From assembly GCA_963746155.1 (NCBI GenBank), contig CAVVAB010000009.1, positions 186,001-250,000 on the forward strand: a stretch of DNA of 64,000 bases, written 5' to 3'. The position numbers and the translations under genes are program-made. Below the pieces are notes generated by a model. That model ran no database searches. It saw nothing but the letters and a program-made list of their open reading frames with translations, and was not told the origin of the DNA. Shown here one piece after another: positions 18,033 through 27,886 of this stretch. Origin of the DNA: AC-32 sp963746155 (lineage in GTDB: Bacteria; Actinomycetota; Thermoleophilia; Gaiellales; Gaiellaceae). Positions within the stretch are counted from its first letter, which is position 1. The number at the start of each line of letters is the position of its first letter.

Positions 18033-20878
18033 CTAGGCCAGCTTTCGCGCGCGAAGCAGCGCTCCGGCCCTCGTCGTCGAGGTCCGGCCTGCTCCGGCGA
18101 TGTTGTTTGCAAACTGGAACTGGACGGTTCCGGCCGCGGTCGGCCGGATCATCATCGTGACCTTCAGGGAGCGCGGCTCGTTCGCCGCGCTCGTGCCAAC
18201 GCCGATGTCAGCGGGGAGCGTCGCGACCGCGGCCAGTCTCGTCCCCGTGTTGACCTGGATGCCGTTGCTGGGGAGGTTCCAGCCGATGAAGCTGTACCAG
18301 CCCGAGCTCGACGGGAACGTGAAGTTGCACTTGTAGTCGCCGGCGTTGTCGTTTCCGGAGTAGACGAGCAGCAGCTGGACGTACCAGACCTCGCCGGCCG
18401 CGACGTTGAACTTGAGCTCGGTGTCGTTCTGGAGGGTCGCGTTGTTCGTGACGATCTGGTCGGCCGACTTCGAGATGTTGATGTCCCAGTTGGTCGGGCC
18501 GGCGGGGCCGATCGCGCCGACGGCGCCGGTTGTGCCCTTCGCGCCGGTCGTGCCCTTCGCGCCGGTCGTGCCCTTGGCGCCGGTCGTGCCCTTGGCGCCG
18601 GTCGTGCCCTTCGCGCCGGTGACGCCCTTGATTCCGCTGGTTCCCTTCGAGCCTGTCGTGCCCTTGCCGCCGGTCGTGCCCTTCGCGCCGGTCACGCCCT
18701 TCGCGCCGGTCACGCCCTTCGCGCCCGTCGGGCCCTTGGCGCCGGCCGGGCCGGTCGCGCCTTTCGCCCCGGTCGTGCCCTTCGCGCCGGTGACGCCCTT
18801 GAGCCCCGTAACGCCCTTCGCGCCGGTCGGGCCCTTCGCGCCCGTGACACCTTTCGCGCCCGTTACACCTTTCGCGCCGGTCGTGCCCTTGGCGCCGGTA
18901 GTTCCCTTGGCGCCCTGCGCGCCGGTTGTGCCCTTGGCGCCCTGCAAGCCGGTCGTGCCCTTGGCCCCGGTCGTGCCCTTGGCTCCGGTCGTTCCCTTCG
19001 CGCCGGTCGTGCCCTTGGCGCCCGTGGTGCCCTTGGCCCCGGTCGTGCCCTTGGCACCCTGAGCTCCGGTCGGGCCCTTCGCGCCCGCGGGACCCTGCGC
19101 GCCGGTTGCGCCCTTCGAGCCGGTGACACCCTTCGCGCCGGTCGTGCCCTTGGCTCCGGTCGTGCCCTTGGCTCCGGTCGTGCCGTTCGCGCCGGTCGCT
19201 CCCTTGGCGCCGGTGACGCCCTTCGCGCCCGTGGTGCCCTTGGCCCCGGTCGTGCCCTTGGCTCCGGTCGTGCCGTTCGCGCCGGTCGTGCCCTTGGCGC
19301 CGGTCGTTCCCTTGGCCCCGGTCGTTCCCTTGGCGCCGATCGTCCCGTTGGCGCCCTGAGCTCCGGTTGGTCCCTTCGCGCCCGCAGGTCCCTGCGCGCC
19401 GGTCGCGCCCTTCGAGCCGGTGACACCCTTGGCCCCGGTCGCGCCCTTGGCTCCGGTCGCGCCCTTCGCGCCCGTAACACCCTTGGCCCCGGTCGTGCCC
19501 TTGGCGCCGGTCGTTCCCTTGGCTCCAGTGACGCCCTTGGCGCCCGTGGCGCCCTTGGCCCCGGTCGCGCCCTTGGCGCCCGTTGTGCCCTTGGCGCCCT
19601 GCGCTCCGGTCGGGCCCTGGGCACCGGCCGGGCCCTGCGCGCCGGTTGTGCCCTTGGCGCCGGTTGTGCCCTTGGCGCCCTGCGCGCCGGTTGTTCCCTT
19701 GGCGCCGGTAACGCCCTTTGCACCTTGCGAGCCGGTCGTGCCCTTGGCGCCCTGCGCGCCCGTAGTTCCCTTAGCGCCAGTCGTGCCCTTGGCGCCCTGG
19801 GCACCGGTTACGCCCTTCTGGCCCTGCGCGCCGGTTGCGCCCTTGGCCCCGGTTACACCCTTCGGTCCCTGCGCGCCGGTCGGGCCCTGGGCACCGGCAG
19901 GTCCGGCCAGGCCCTGGATCCCCTGGGCGCCGGTCGATGCCCTTGGCCCCGGTTGCGCCCTTGGCGCCCTGGGCGCCGGTTACGCCCTTGCTGCCCTGCG
20001 AGCCGGTTACGCCCTTGGCGCCGGTCGTTCCCTTCACGCCCTGGGAACCGGTCGAGCCCTGCTGTCCGGCCGCGCCCTGCGAGCCGGTTACACCCTTGGC
20101 GCCCTGGGCGCCGGTTGCACCCTTGGCGCCGGTCGTTCCCTTCGGTCCCTGAGCTCCGGTTGGGCCCTGGGCTCCGGCAGGTCCTGCCAGGCCCTGGATC
20201 CCCTGGGCGCCGGTCGATCCCTTGGCGCCGGTTGCGCCCTTGCTGCCCTGCGATCCGGTCACGCCCTTTCCACCCTGGGCGCCGGTTACTCCCTTGGCGC
20301 CCTGGGCACCGGTTGCGCCCTTCTGCCCGGCCAGGCCCTGCGAGCCGGTTACACCCTTGGCGCCCTGGGCGCCGGTTGTGCCCTTGTTGCCCTTTGCCCC
20401 GGTCGGGCCCTTCGGGCCGGCCGGGCCCTGCGAGCCGGTCGTTCCCTTCAGGCCCTGCGGGCCTGCCAGTCCCTGCAGGCCGATCGGGCCCTGCGGCCCG
20501 GTTGCCCCGCTCGGGCCGGGGTCGCCCTTGGCAGCTGCGCTTCCTGGAATCCCTTGCGAGCCCTGCGCTCCCTTCAGCCCGGGTCGCCCGTCGAGGCCGT
20601 TTGCCCCGGCTGCTGCCCTGCCTGCCCGGGGCGCCGCCTGTGCCACGGTGGCCCGGCGGCCCGATCGGGCCGCGCCTGCCCGGCGCACCGGGCTTGCCCC
20701 GCTGCTTCGTGCCTCCCTGGCCGCCGCTTCCGTTCAGGACGACGTTCGAGAGCGGCTGTCCTCCGAGCGAGTGCCCCGAGGAGGCATTGCCGTGGAAGAC
20801 GGCCGCGCCTGCGGCCAGGGAGAGCGCGAGCAGGAGCAGGAACAGCACGGGGCCGTTGACTAGGCGCCGCACCTTCAT
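18033..20878 (-). CDS. collagen-like surface protein A (two frameshifts)
   Basis: About 947 residues after two +1 insertions (near 20612 and 19938); the corrected length is an exact multiple of three. Order: short cytoplasmic start, transmembrane helix (VLFLLLLALSLAAGAAVFHG), a linker with GQPLSNVVLNGSGGQ, then more than 200 uninterrupted Gly-X-Y triplets. These are first mixed (GAPGRRGPIGPPG), later strict hexapeptides such as GAKGTTGAKGVTG. It ends in a C-terminal domain of about 150 residues (NWDINISKSADQ to RARKLA) that is beta-rich and resembles C1q/TNF-like trimerising heads. It is probably membrane-anchored, with a triple-helical stalk outside the cell. It starts 4 nt after the stop of copy B. 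Confidence 0.85.
18508..19915 (-). repeat. hexapeptide-coding tandem repeats (GAKGTT/GAKGVT type), protein A
   Basis: An 18-bp periodic array on the minus strand encoding GAKGTT, GAKGVT, GAKGAT and GAQGPT units. The codons for the same residues vary between units, so the array has diverged at synonymous sites, which argues that it is translated and selected as protein. Confidence 0.85.
19451..20842 (-). repeat. about 1.39-kb direct repeat, copy 1
   Basis: Matches 22300-23692 at nearly every base (offset 2849-2850, a few substitutions and one indel). It covers the transmembrane and N-terminal two thirds of the collagen-like gene. It includes the same apparent frameshift insertions as the other copy. 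Confidence 0.9.
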
Positions 20879-20881
20879 GGC

Positions 20882-23731
20882 CTAGGCGAGCTTCTTGGCT
20901 CTCAGGATCGAGCCGGTCTTCGTGATCGAGTTCACGCCGGCTCCCGCGGTGTTGTTCGCGAAACGGAACTGGACCGTGCCCGCCGCGGTCGCCCGGATCA
21001 TCATCTCGAGGCTGAACATCCGCGGAGTGCTCGCAGCGTCGGTGCCGAGGCCGACCGCCGCCGCGAAGTTCGTGAGCGTGGCGAACTGGATCCCGGTCGA
21101 GACGTTGATCGCGTCTGCGGTGTTGTTGTCGCCGACGTAGTCGTACCAACCGGAGGCGGACGGGAAGCTGAAGTCGCACTTGTAGTCGCCGGTCGTGCTG
21201 TTGCCCGCGTACGAGAGCAGCAGCTGCACGTACCACATCTCGCCGGCGGCGACGTTGAACTTCAGAGTGGTGTCGTTCTGGAGGGTCGCGTTGTTCGTGA
21301 CCGTCTGGTCGGCCGCCTTGCTGATCTGGACGTCCCAGTAGCCGGGGCCCTGCGCGCCCGTGGCGCCCTTGGCACCGGTCGTGCCCTTGGCACCGGTAGT
21401 GCCCTTCGCGCCGGTCGTTCCCTTGGCGCCGGTGGTGCCCTTGGCGCCGGTCGGGCCCTTCGCGCCCGTCGGACCCTTGGAGCCGGTCGTGCCCTTGTTG
21501 CCCGTGACGCCCTTCGCGCCGGTCGTTCCCTTGTTGCCGGTCGGGCCCTTGGCGCCAGCCGGGCCGGTGACGCCCTTGGCTCCGGTTACGCCCTTCGCGC
21601 CGGTGGCGCCCTTGGCCCCGGTGACGCCCTTGGCGCCGGTCACGCCCTTGGCCCCGGTGACGCCCTTGGCGCCGGTCACGCCCTTGGCGCCGGTGACGCC
21701 CTTCGCGCCGGTGGTGCCCTTTGCGCCCGTAACACCCTTGGCTCCGGTGACGCCCTTCGCGCCGGTGGTGCCCTTGGCCCCGGTCGTGCCCTTCGCGCCC
21801 GTGGTCCCCTTCGCGCCGGTGACGCCCTTGGCCCCGGTCGCGCCCTTCGCGCCGGTCACGCCCTTCGCGCCCGTGGTCCCCTTCGCGCCGGTGACGCCCT
21901 TGGCGCCGGTCGTTCCCTTCGCGCCGGTCACACCCTTGGCGCCGGTCGTGCCCTTGGCCCCGGTCGTGCCCTTGGCACCCTGAGCTCCGGTCGGGCCCTT
22001 CGCGCCTGCGGGACCCTGCGCGCCGGTCGCGCCCTTGGCGCCCGTTGTTCCCTTCGCGCCGGTGACGCCTTTGGCGCCCGTCGTTCCCTTGGCGCCGGTG
22101 ACGCCCTTCGCCCCGGTGACGCCCTTCGCGCCGGTCGTGCCCTTCGCGCCCGTAACGCCCTTGGCGCCGGTCGTGCCCTTGGCACCGGTCGTTCCCTTAG
22201 CTCCAGTGACGCCCTTGGCGCCCGTGGTGCCCTTGGCCCCGGTTGTTCCCTTGGCGCCCTGCGCGCCGGTCGGTCCCTGCGCACCAGCCGGGCCTTGTGC
22301 TCCGGTCGCGCCCTTCGCGCCCGTAACACCCTTGGCCCCGGTCGTGCCCTTGGCGCCGGTCGTTCCCTTGGCTCCAGTGACGCCCTTGGCGCCCGTGGTG
22401 CCCTTGGCCCCGGTCGCGCCCTTGGCGCCCGTTGTGCCCTTGGCGCCCTGCGCTCCGGTCGGGCCCTGGGCACCGGCCGGGCCCTGCGCGCCGGTCGTGC
22501 CCTTGGCGCCGGTTGTGCCCTTGGCGCCCTGCGCGCCGGTTGTTCCCTTGGCGCCGGTAACGCCCTTTGCACCTTGCGAGCCGGTCGTGCCCTTGGCGCC
22601 CTGCGCGCCCGTAGTTCCCTTAGCGCCAGTCGTGCCCTTGGCGCCCTGGGCACCGGTTGCGCCCTTCTGGCCCTGCGCGCCGGTTGCGCCCTTGGCCCCG
22701 GTTACACCCTTCGGTCCCTGCGCGCCGGTCGGGCCCTGGGCACCGGCAGGTCCTGCCCAGGTCCTGGATCCCCTGGGCGCCGGTCGATGCCCTTGGCCCC
22801 GGTTACGCCCTTGGCGCCCTGGGCGCCGGTTACGCCCTTGCTGCCCTGCGAGCCGGTTACGCCCTTGGCGCCGGTCGTTCCCTTCACGCCCTGGGAACCG
22901 GTCGAGCCCTGCTGTCCGGCCGCGCCCTGCGAGCCGGTTACACCCTTGGCGCCCTGGGCGCCGGTTGCACCCTTGGCGCCGGTCGTTCCCTTCGGTCCCT
23001 GAGCTCCGGTTGGGCCCTGGGCTCCGGCAGGTCCTGCCAGGCCCTGGATCCCCTGGGCGCCGGTCGATCCCTTGGCGCCGGTTGCGCCCTTGCTGCCCTG
23101 CGATCCGGTCACGCCCTTTCCACCCTGGGCGCCGGTTACTCCCTTGGCGCCCTGGGCACCGGTTGCGCCCTTCTGCCCGGCCAGGCCCTGCGAGCCGGTT
23201 ACACCCTTGGCGCCCTGGGCGCCGGTTGTGCCCTTGTTGCCCTTTGCCCCGGTCGGGCCCTTCGGGCCGGCCGGGCCCTGCGAGCCGGTCGTTCCCTTCA
23301 GGCCCTGCGGGCCTGCCAGTCCCTGCAGGCCGATCGGGCCCTGCGGCCCGGTTGCCCCGCTCGGGCCGGGGTCGCCCTTGGCAGCTGCGCTTCCTGGAAT
23401 CCCTTGCGAGCCCTGCGCTCCCTTCAGCCCGGGTCGCCCGTCGAGGCCGTTTGCCCCGGCTGCTGCCCTGCCTGCCCGGGGCGCCGCCTGTGCCACGGTG
23501 GCCCGGCGGCCCGATCGGGCCGCGCCTGCCCGGCGCACCGGGCTTGCCCCGCTGCTTCGTGCCTCCCTGGCCGCCGCTTCCGTTCAGGACGACGTTCGAG
23601 AGCGGCTGTCCTCCGAGCGAGTGCCCCGAGGAGGCATTGCCGTGGAAGACGGCCGCGCCTGCGGCCAGGGAGAGCGCGAGCAGGAGCAGGAAAAGGAGAC
23701 GTCCGTCGAGCAGCCTCTTCGGCTTGAGCAT
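20882..23731 (-). CDS. collagen-like surface protein B (three frameshifts)
   Basis: About 948 residues after three +1 insertions (near 23461, 22788 and 22757). Same architecture as protein A: N-terminal anchor (LLFLLLLALSLAAGAAVFHG), a linker identical to A, more than 200 Gly-X-Y triplets rich in GAKGTT and GAKGVT, and a C-terminal domain of about 150 residues (YWDVQISKAADQ to RAKKLA). That domain is clearly homologous to A but much more diverged than the N-terminal parts. Thr dominates the Y position, as in glycosylated bacterial collagens. It is the first gene of the three-gene operon, divergent from a response regulator. Confidence 0.85.
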   Translation of the reverse strand: MLKPKRLLDGRLLFLLLLALSLAAGAAVFHGNASSGHSLGGQPLSNVVLNGSGGQGGTKQRGKPGAPGRRGPIGPPGHRGTGGAPGRQGSSRGKRPRRATRAEGSAGLARDSRKRSCQGRPRPERGNRAAGPDRPAGTGRPAGPEGNDRLAGPGRPEGPDRGKGQQGHNRRPGRQGCNRLAGPGRAEGRNRCPGRQGSNRRPGWKGRDRIAGQQGRNRRQGIDRRPGDPGPGRTCRSPGPNRSSGTEGNDRRQGCNRRPGRQGCNRLAGRGRTAGLDRFPGREGNDRRQGRNRLAGQQGRNRRPGRQGRNRGQGHRPAPRGSRTWAGPAGAQGPTGAQGPKGVTGAKGATGAQGQKGATGAQGAKGTTGAKGTTGAQGAKGTTGSQGAKGVTGAKGTTGAQGAKGTTGAKGTTGAQGPAGAQGPTGAQGAKGTTGAKGATGAKGTTGAKGVTGAKGTTGAKGTTGAKGVTGAKGATGAQGPAGAQGPTGAQGAKGTTGAKGTTGAKGVTGAKGTTGAKGTTGAKGVTGAKGTTGAKGVTGAKGVTGAKGTTGAKGVTGAKGTTGAKGATGAQGPAGAKGPTGAQGAKGTTGAKGTTGAKGVTGAKGTTGAKGVTGAKGTTGAKGVTGAKGATGAKGVTGAKGTTGAKGTTGAKGTTGAKGVTGAKGVTGAKGTTGAKGVTGAKGVTGAKGVTGAKGVTGAKGVTGAKGATGAKGVTGAKGVTGPAGAKGPTGNKGTTGAKGVTGNKGTTGSKGPTGAKGPTGAKGTTGAKGTTGAKGTTGAKGTTGAKGATGAQGPGYWDVQISKAADQTVTNNATLQNDTTLKFNVAAGEMWYVQLLLSYAGNSTTGDYKCDFSFPSASGWYDYVGDNNTADAINVSTGIQFATLTNFAAAVGLGTDAASTPRMFSLEMMIRATAAGTVQFRFANNTAGAGVNSITKTGSILRAKKLA
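21350..22745 (-). repeat. hexapeptide-coding tandem repeats, protein B
   Basis: The 18-bp periodic array of protein B, encoding mainly GAKGVT and GAKGTT units with interspersed GPAGAQGPTGAQG blocks. Confidence 0.85.
22300..23692 (-). repeat. about 1.39-kb direct repeat, copy 2
   Basis: Partner of 19451-20842. The identity stops abruptly at the codons just inside the transmembrane helix. Beyond that the N-terminal tips differ (KVRRLVNGPV in A, LKPKRLLDGR in B). Confidence 0.9.
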
Positions 23732-23877
23732 GGCTGCCACACGGCGCCGCAGATCGTTCAGACTCGCCACGACCGCCGCATCGACAGCCCGCGGGGGAAT
23801 CCGGGAGGGTTCCGGTATGAAACGCGTATGACCGGCCTGAAGTTCACTCGTACGAGGGAAGAACCGGTGGGGCGGGC

Positions 23878-24561
23878 GTGAGCAGCGTCCTCGTCGTCGA
23901 CGACGATGCGGACATCCGCGGCCTCGTGCGCGAGCTGCTCGAGCGGGCCGGCCACGGCGTGATCGAGGCGCCCGACGGCAACGAGGGGCTGCGGGTCTTC
24001 TATGCCGAGCAGCCCGACCTCGTGCTTCTCGACGTGTCGATGCCAGGCCTGGACGGCTGGGAGACACTCGAGCGGATCCGGGAGCTGAGCGACGTCCCGG
24101 TGCTGATGCTCACGGCCCGTGCGGAGGAGCTCGACAAGGTGCGCGGCCTGCGCGCCGGCGCCGACGACTACGTCACGAAGCCGTTCGGCCGCCAGGAGCT
24201 GCTCGCGCGCGTGGACGCGCAGCTGCGCCGAACCCGCGCCGACCAGGCGCCGCCCGAGACCTACGCCGACGCGTTCGTCACGATCGACTTCCTCCAGCGC
24301 GCGGTCCGGGCCGGCGACGAGAACGTGTCTCTGACGCCGCTCGAGTTCCGCCTCCTCACCGCGTTCGTGCGCAACCCGAACCAGGTGCTCTCGCACGACC
24401 AGCTGCTCGAGCTCGCGTGGGGCGCGGCCGCGGGCGAGCGCGACCAGGTGAAGCTCTACGTCGGCTACCTGCGCCGCAAGCTCGGCTCGCCTCCCGGTGG
24501 CGACTCCCCGATCGAGACGATGCGCGGCTTCGGCTACCGCTACCGGCCGGTGGCGCCTTAG
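23878..24561 (+). CDS. OmpR/PhoB-family response regulator
   Basis: 227 residues. Receiver domain: acidic pair in VLVVDDDAD, phospho-acceptor Asp in LVLLDVSMPG, Thr/Ser in VLMLTARAE and Lys in YVTKPFGR. The C-terminal winged helix (LTPLEFRLLTAFVRNPNQVL, then VYLRRKL-type recognition segment YVGYLRRKLG and the wing RGFGYRY) binds DNA. GTG 23878 is the start. It is convergent with the histidine kinase gene (1-bp gap) and divergent from the collagen-like operon, which it might control. Confidence 0.93.
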   Translation: MSSVLVVDDDADIRGLVRELLERAGHGVIEAPDGNEGLRVFYAEQPDLVLLDVSMPGLDGWETLERIRELSDVPVLMLTARAEELDKVRGLRAGADDYVTKPFGRQELLARVDAQLRRTRADQAPPETYADAFVTIDFLQRAVRAGDENVSLTPLEFRLLTAFVRNPNQVLSHDQLLELAWGAAAGERDQVKLYVGYLRRKLGSPPGGDSPIETMRGFGYRYRPVAP

Positions 24562-24562
24562 A

Positions 24563-26093
24563 TCAGGCAGCGAGCTCGGGCGCCTTCGCGCTCAGGCTCT
24601 GACGCGACTCGCGCGGGAGCCGGACCCGGACCGTCGTCCCCAGGTCCTCGGCGCTTTCGACCTCGATCAGGCCGCCGTGCCGATCGACGATCGCCTTCGT
24701 GATCGTGAGCCCGAGGCCCGTCCCCGGGATCGCCTGCGCGGTTGCGGTCGAGCTGCGGAAGAAGCGCTCGAACAGCTGCGCCTGCTCGGCCTCCGGGATC
24801 CCGAGCCCGCTGTCCTTGACCTCGAGCACGGCCGCGTCGCCGTCAGCCCGGAGCCGCACGTCCACCCGGCCGCCGCTAGGCGTGAACTTGACCGCGTTCG
24901 AGACGAGGTTGTCGAGCACCTGGGCGAGGCGTGCGCGGTCGCCCTGGATCTCCGGCACCGGGTCGAGGTGTGCGCCCAGGCGGATCCCGCGCACGTCGGC
25001 TGCGGGGGACGACGTCTCGACGCACTCCTCGACGACCTGGTTGAGGTCGACCGTCGCCACCTCGATCGCGAGCTTGCCGGCGTCGATCTGCGCGAGGAAG
25101 AGCAGGTCGGCGACGAGCTCGAGCAGGCGCGCGGAGTTCCGGTCGACGATCTCGAGGAAGCGCCGCTGGTCGGCGCTGAGCGCCTCAGTGGTCGTCGAGC
25201 AGCAGCTCGACGTACCCGCGAATCGAGGTCAGCGGCGTGCGCAGCTCGTGCGAGACCAGCGAGACGAACTCGTCCTTGAGCCGGTCGAGCTCGCGCAGCC
25301 GGTCGTTCTGCTCGGACAGGAGCCGCTGGACCGACTCCGCCTCGGTCCGCGCTGCACGCTCGGCCTCGAACAGCTTCCGCCGTTCCTCGGCGAGCTCGTG
25401 CAGGCGCTCGTTGTGCGCGTTCAGCTGGCGCGTTACGCGCCGCAGGATCGGGAAGAGCGACATGTACAGCAGGAGGAGGGCAAGCGCCAGGATCAGCGCG
25501 AGGCTGAGCCGGGCGTCGCCGACGCTGACGTCGACCGAGCGGTAGTCCTGGTCGAGCTCGAGCACGCCGATCGGGCGTGACGACGGCATCGGGCGAACGG
25601 GAACGAGGATCCGGAGCACCTTCAGGTTCTTCTGGCCGCGCCATGTGTCCATGTGCGCGACGTGCCGGCTCGCGCCGCCGGCGAGGGCGCCTGCCGTCTC
25701 TCCCGGGTAGGTCACCTGCGTGCCGATCAGTTCGTGTCGCGCGGCGTACGTAATCGTGCCCCTCGGGTTGACGAGGCGGCCGCCGACCCCGCCCGGGATG
25801 ACGACGCTGTTGCGGAAGAGGCCGTCGAGCGTCGCACGCCGCTTCGGCGAGACGGGCGCCGCGAAGTCGGATGCGCGCAGGTGGCCGCGCAGGTTCTGCT
25901 CCGCGATCGAGAGGGCCTGGGCCTGCAGCGTCCGCTCGGCGCGGTTGGCGACCTCCCGGTCGACGAGCCACGCGATCGCGAGGCCAGCGCAGAGGAGAAC
26001 GGCGCCGGTGTACAGCGCGAATCGCAGCACGAGCCGGGGTCGTGACTGGTGCCGATCGTTCTCGTGCGAGTGCCTGGAGGTGTCCGCCATCAC
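24563..26093 (-). CDS. membrane sensor histidine kinase (one frameshift)
   Basis: About 509 residues. TM1 near residues 22-42 (ALYTGAVLLCAGLAIAWLV), a periplasmic sensor domain of about 150 residues, TM2 (LSLALILALALLLLYMSLF), a coiled coil, and then HisKA with phospho-acceptor His in FVSLVSHELRTPLTS. The ATPase domain has the N box VLDNLVSNAVKF, DSGLGIP and GTGLGLTI. One insertion near 25190 lies between HisKA and ATPase. It probably phosphorylates the response regulator encoded tail-to-tail with it. ATGs at 26090 and 26093 are both possible starts (the latter read as the first Met). Confidence 0.9.
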
Positions 26094-26160
26094 CGATGGC
26101 TAGATCGGCAGTCATGGCCTCAGAAATGAGGTCGCTGGGGAAAACAGGCAAAATCAGGGC

Positions 26161-27829
26161 ATGGCGACCACGGAAGACCGCCGCGAGCTCGGCGACAGCG
26201 GCGACTGGAAGCGGACGCTCTACGACGCGGTCCCCGAGCGCCAGGGCGAGCTGTTCAGCACGATCTCGGGCCTCGAGAACGAGCCGCTCTACACCTCCGA
26301 GTCCGTCGACACCGACCACGACCGCGACCTCGGCTACCCGGGCGTCTACCCGTTCACGCGCGGGGTGTACCCGTCGATGTACCGCGGGAGGCTCTGGACG
26401 ATGCGGCAGTTCGCCGGCTTCGGGACCGCCGAGGAGACGAACGAGCGCTTCCGCTACCTGCTGGAGCACGGACAGACCGGCCTCTCGACGGCCTTCGACA
26501 TGCCGACGCTGATGGGCTACGACTCCGACCACGCCCGCTCGCTCGGCGAGGTCGGGCGCGAGGGCGTCGCGGTCGACTCGCTCGCGGACGTCGAGACCCT
26601 CTTCAAGGGCATCCCGCTCGGCGAGGTCTCGACCTCGATGACGATCAACGGCCCGGCGGCGATGCTGCTCGCGTTCTACGTCTGCCTCGGGGAGCAGCAG
26701 GGCGTCGCGCGCGAGGAGCTCCGAGGGACGATCCAGACCGACATCCTCAAGGAGTACATCGCCCAGAAGGAGTGGATCTTCCCGCCGGAGCCGTCGATGC
26801 GGCTCGTCACGGACATGGTCGAGTTCTGCGCAGGCGAGCTTCCTCGCTGGCACGCGATCTCGATCTCCGGGTACCACATCCGCGAGGCGGGCTCGAACGC
26901 CGATCCAGGAGCTCGCATTCACGCTCGCGAACGGCTTCGCCTACGTCGACGCCGCGATCGCGCGAGGCCTCGCCGTGGACGACTTCGCGCCGCGCCTCTC
27001 GTTCTTCTTCAACGCGCACATCGACTTCTTCGAGGAGATCGCCAAGTACCGCGCCGCCCGGCGGATCTGGGCGCGCGAGCTCCGCGGGCGCTACGGCGCC
27101 AAGAACCCGCGCTCGTGGCTGATGCGCTTCCACACGCAGACCGCCGGTGTCTCGCTCACGGCGCAGCAGCCCGAGGTGAACATCGTCCGAACCGCGCTCG
27201 AGGCGCTGGCAGCGGTGCTCGGCGGGACGCAGTCGCTGCACACGAACTCCTTCGACGAGGCGCTTGCGCTTCCGACCGAGGATGCGGTGCGGATCGCACT
27301 GCGCACGCAGCAGGTGATCGCGCACGAGACGGGAGTCGTCAACACGATCGACCCGCTCGGCGGCTCGTACTACCTCGAGGACCTGACCAACCGGCTCGAG
27401 GCCGAGGCCTACGACTACTTCGACCGGATCGAGAAGCTCGGCGGCGTCGTCGCCGCGATCAAGGAGAACTTCTTCCAGCGCGAGATCGCCGAGGCGTCGT
27501 TCCGCTACCAGAACGAGCTCGAGGCGAAGCAACGGGTCATCGTCGGCGTCAACCGCTACGAGCTCGAGGACGAGCCCGAGATCGAGATCCTCCGGATCGA
27601 CCCGGCGCTCGAGCAGCAGCAGGTCGAGCGGGTCCAGGCGCTCCGGGCTCGGCGCGACTCGGCCGCGGTCGAGCGCTCTCTCGCCGCGCTGAAGGAGGCC
27701 TCGCTGCGCGAGGACGTGAACCTGATGCCGCTGATCATCGACGCGGCGCGCGAGTACGTGACGCTCGGCGAGATGTGCGACACGCTCCGCGAGGCGTGGG
27801 GCACGTGGCGCGAGACCCCGGTCTTCTAG
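26161..27829 (+). CDS. icmA: B12-dependent acyl-CoA mutase large subunit, isobutyryl-CoA mutase type (one frameshift)
   Basis: About 555 residues, the catalytic TIM-barrel subunit without the B12-binding domain. One +1 insertion near 26900. Automatic annotation would say methylmalonyl-CoA mutase. However, the key active-site Tyr of that enzyme is Phe84 here (WTMRQFAGFGT), and its carboxylate-binding Arg is Gln202 (KEYIAQKEWIF). Phe plus Gln is the pair known from isobutyryl-CoA mutase. Active-site His in ISISGYHIREAG. The small subunit is at 29306. Likely reaction: isobutyryl-CoA to n-butyryl-CoA, in valine or fatty-acid metabolism. Confidence 0.75.
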
Positions 27830-27886
27830 GCCGAGCGACGGCAGCTAACAATCGAGCTACTCTGTGCGTCTACTCTTCCGGGCCCC

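Noticed and set aside
18508..22745. CRISPR or satellite array
   Set aside because: The 18-bp periodicity varies at third codon positions and keeps an open Gly-X-Y frame; there are no unique spacers.
18406..23831. Long plus-strand proline-rich ORFs (PLAPV repeats) opposite the collagen genes
   Set aside because: They are the exact reverse reading of the Gly-X-Y codons, have no start signals, and break where the collagen frame would not. Codon variation fits selection on the minus strand.
26161..27829. Methylmalonyl-CoA mutase label for the large subunit
   Set aside because: The Tyr and Arg that define that activity are Phe and Gln here.
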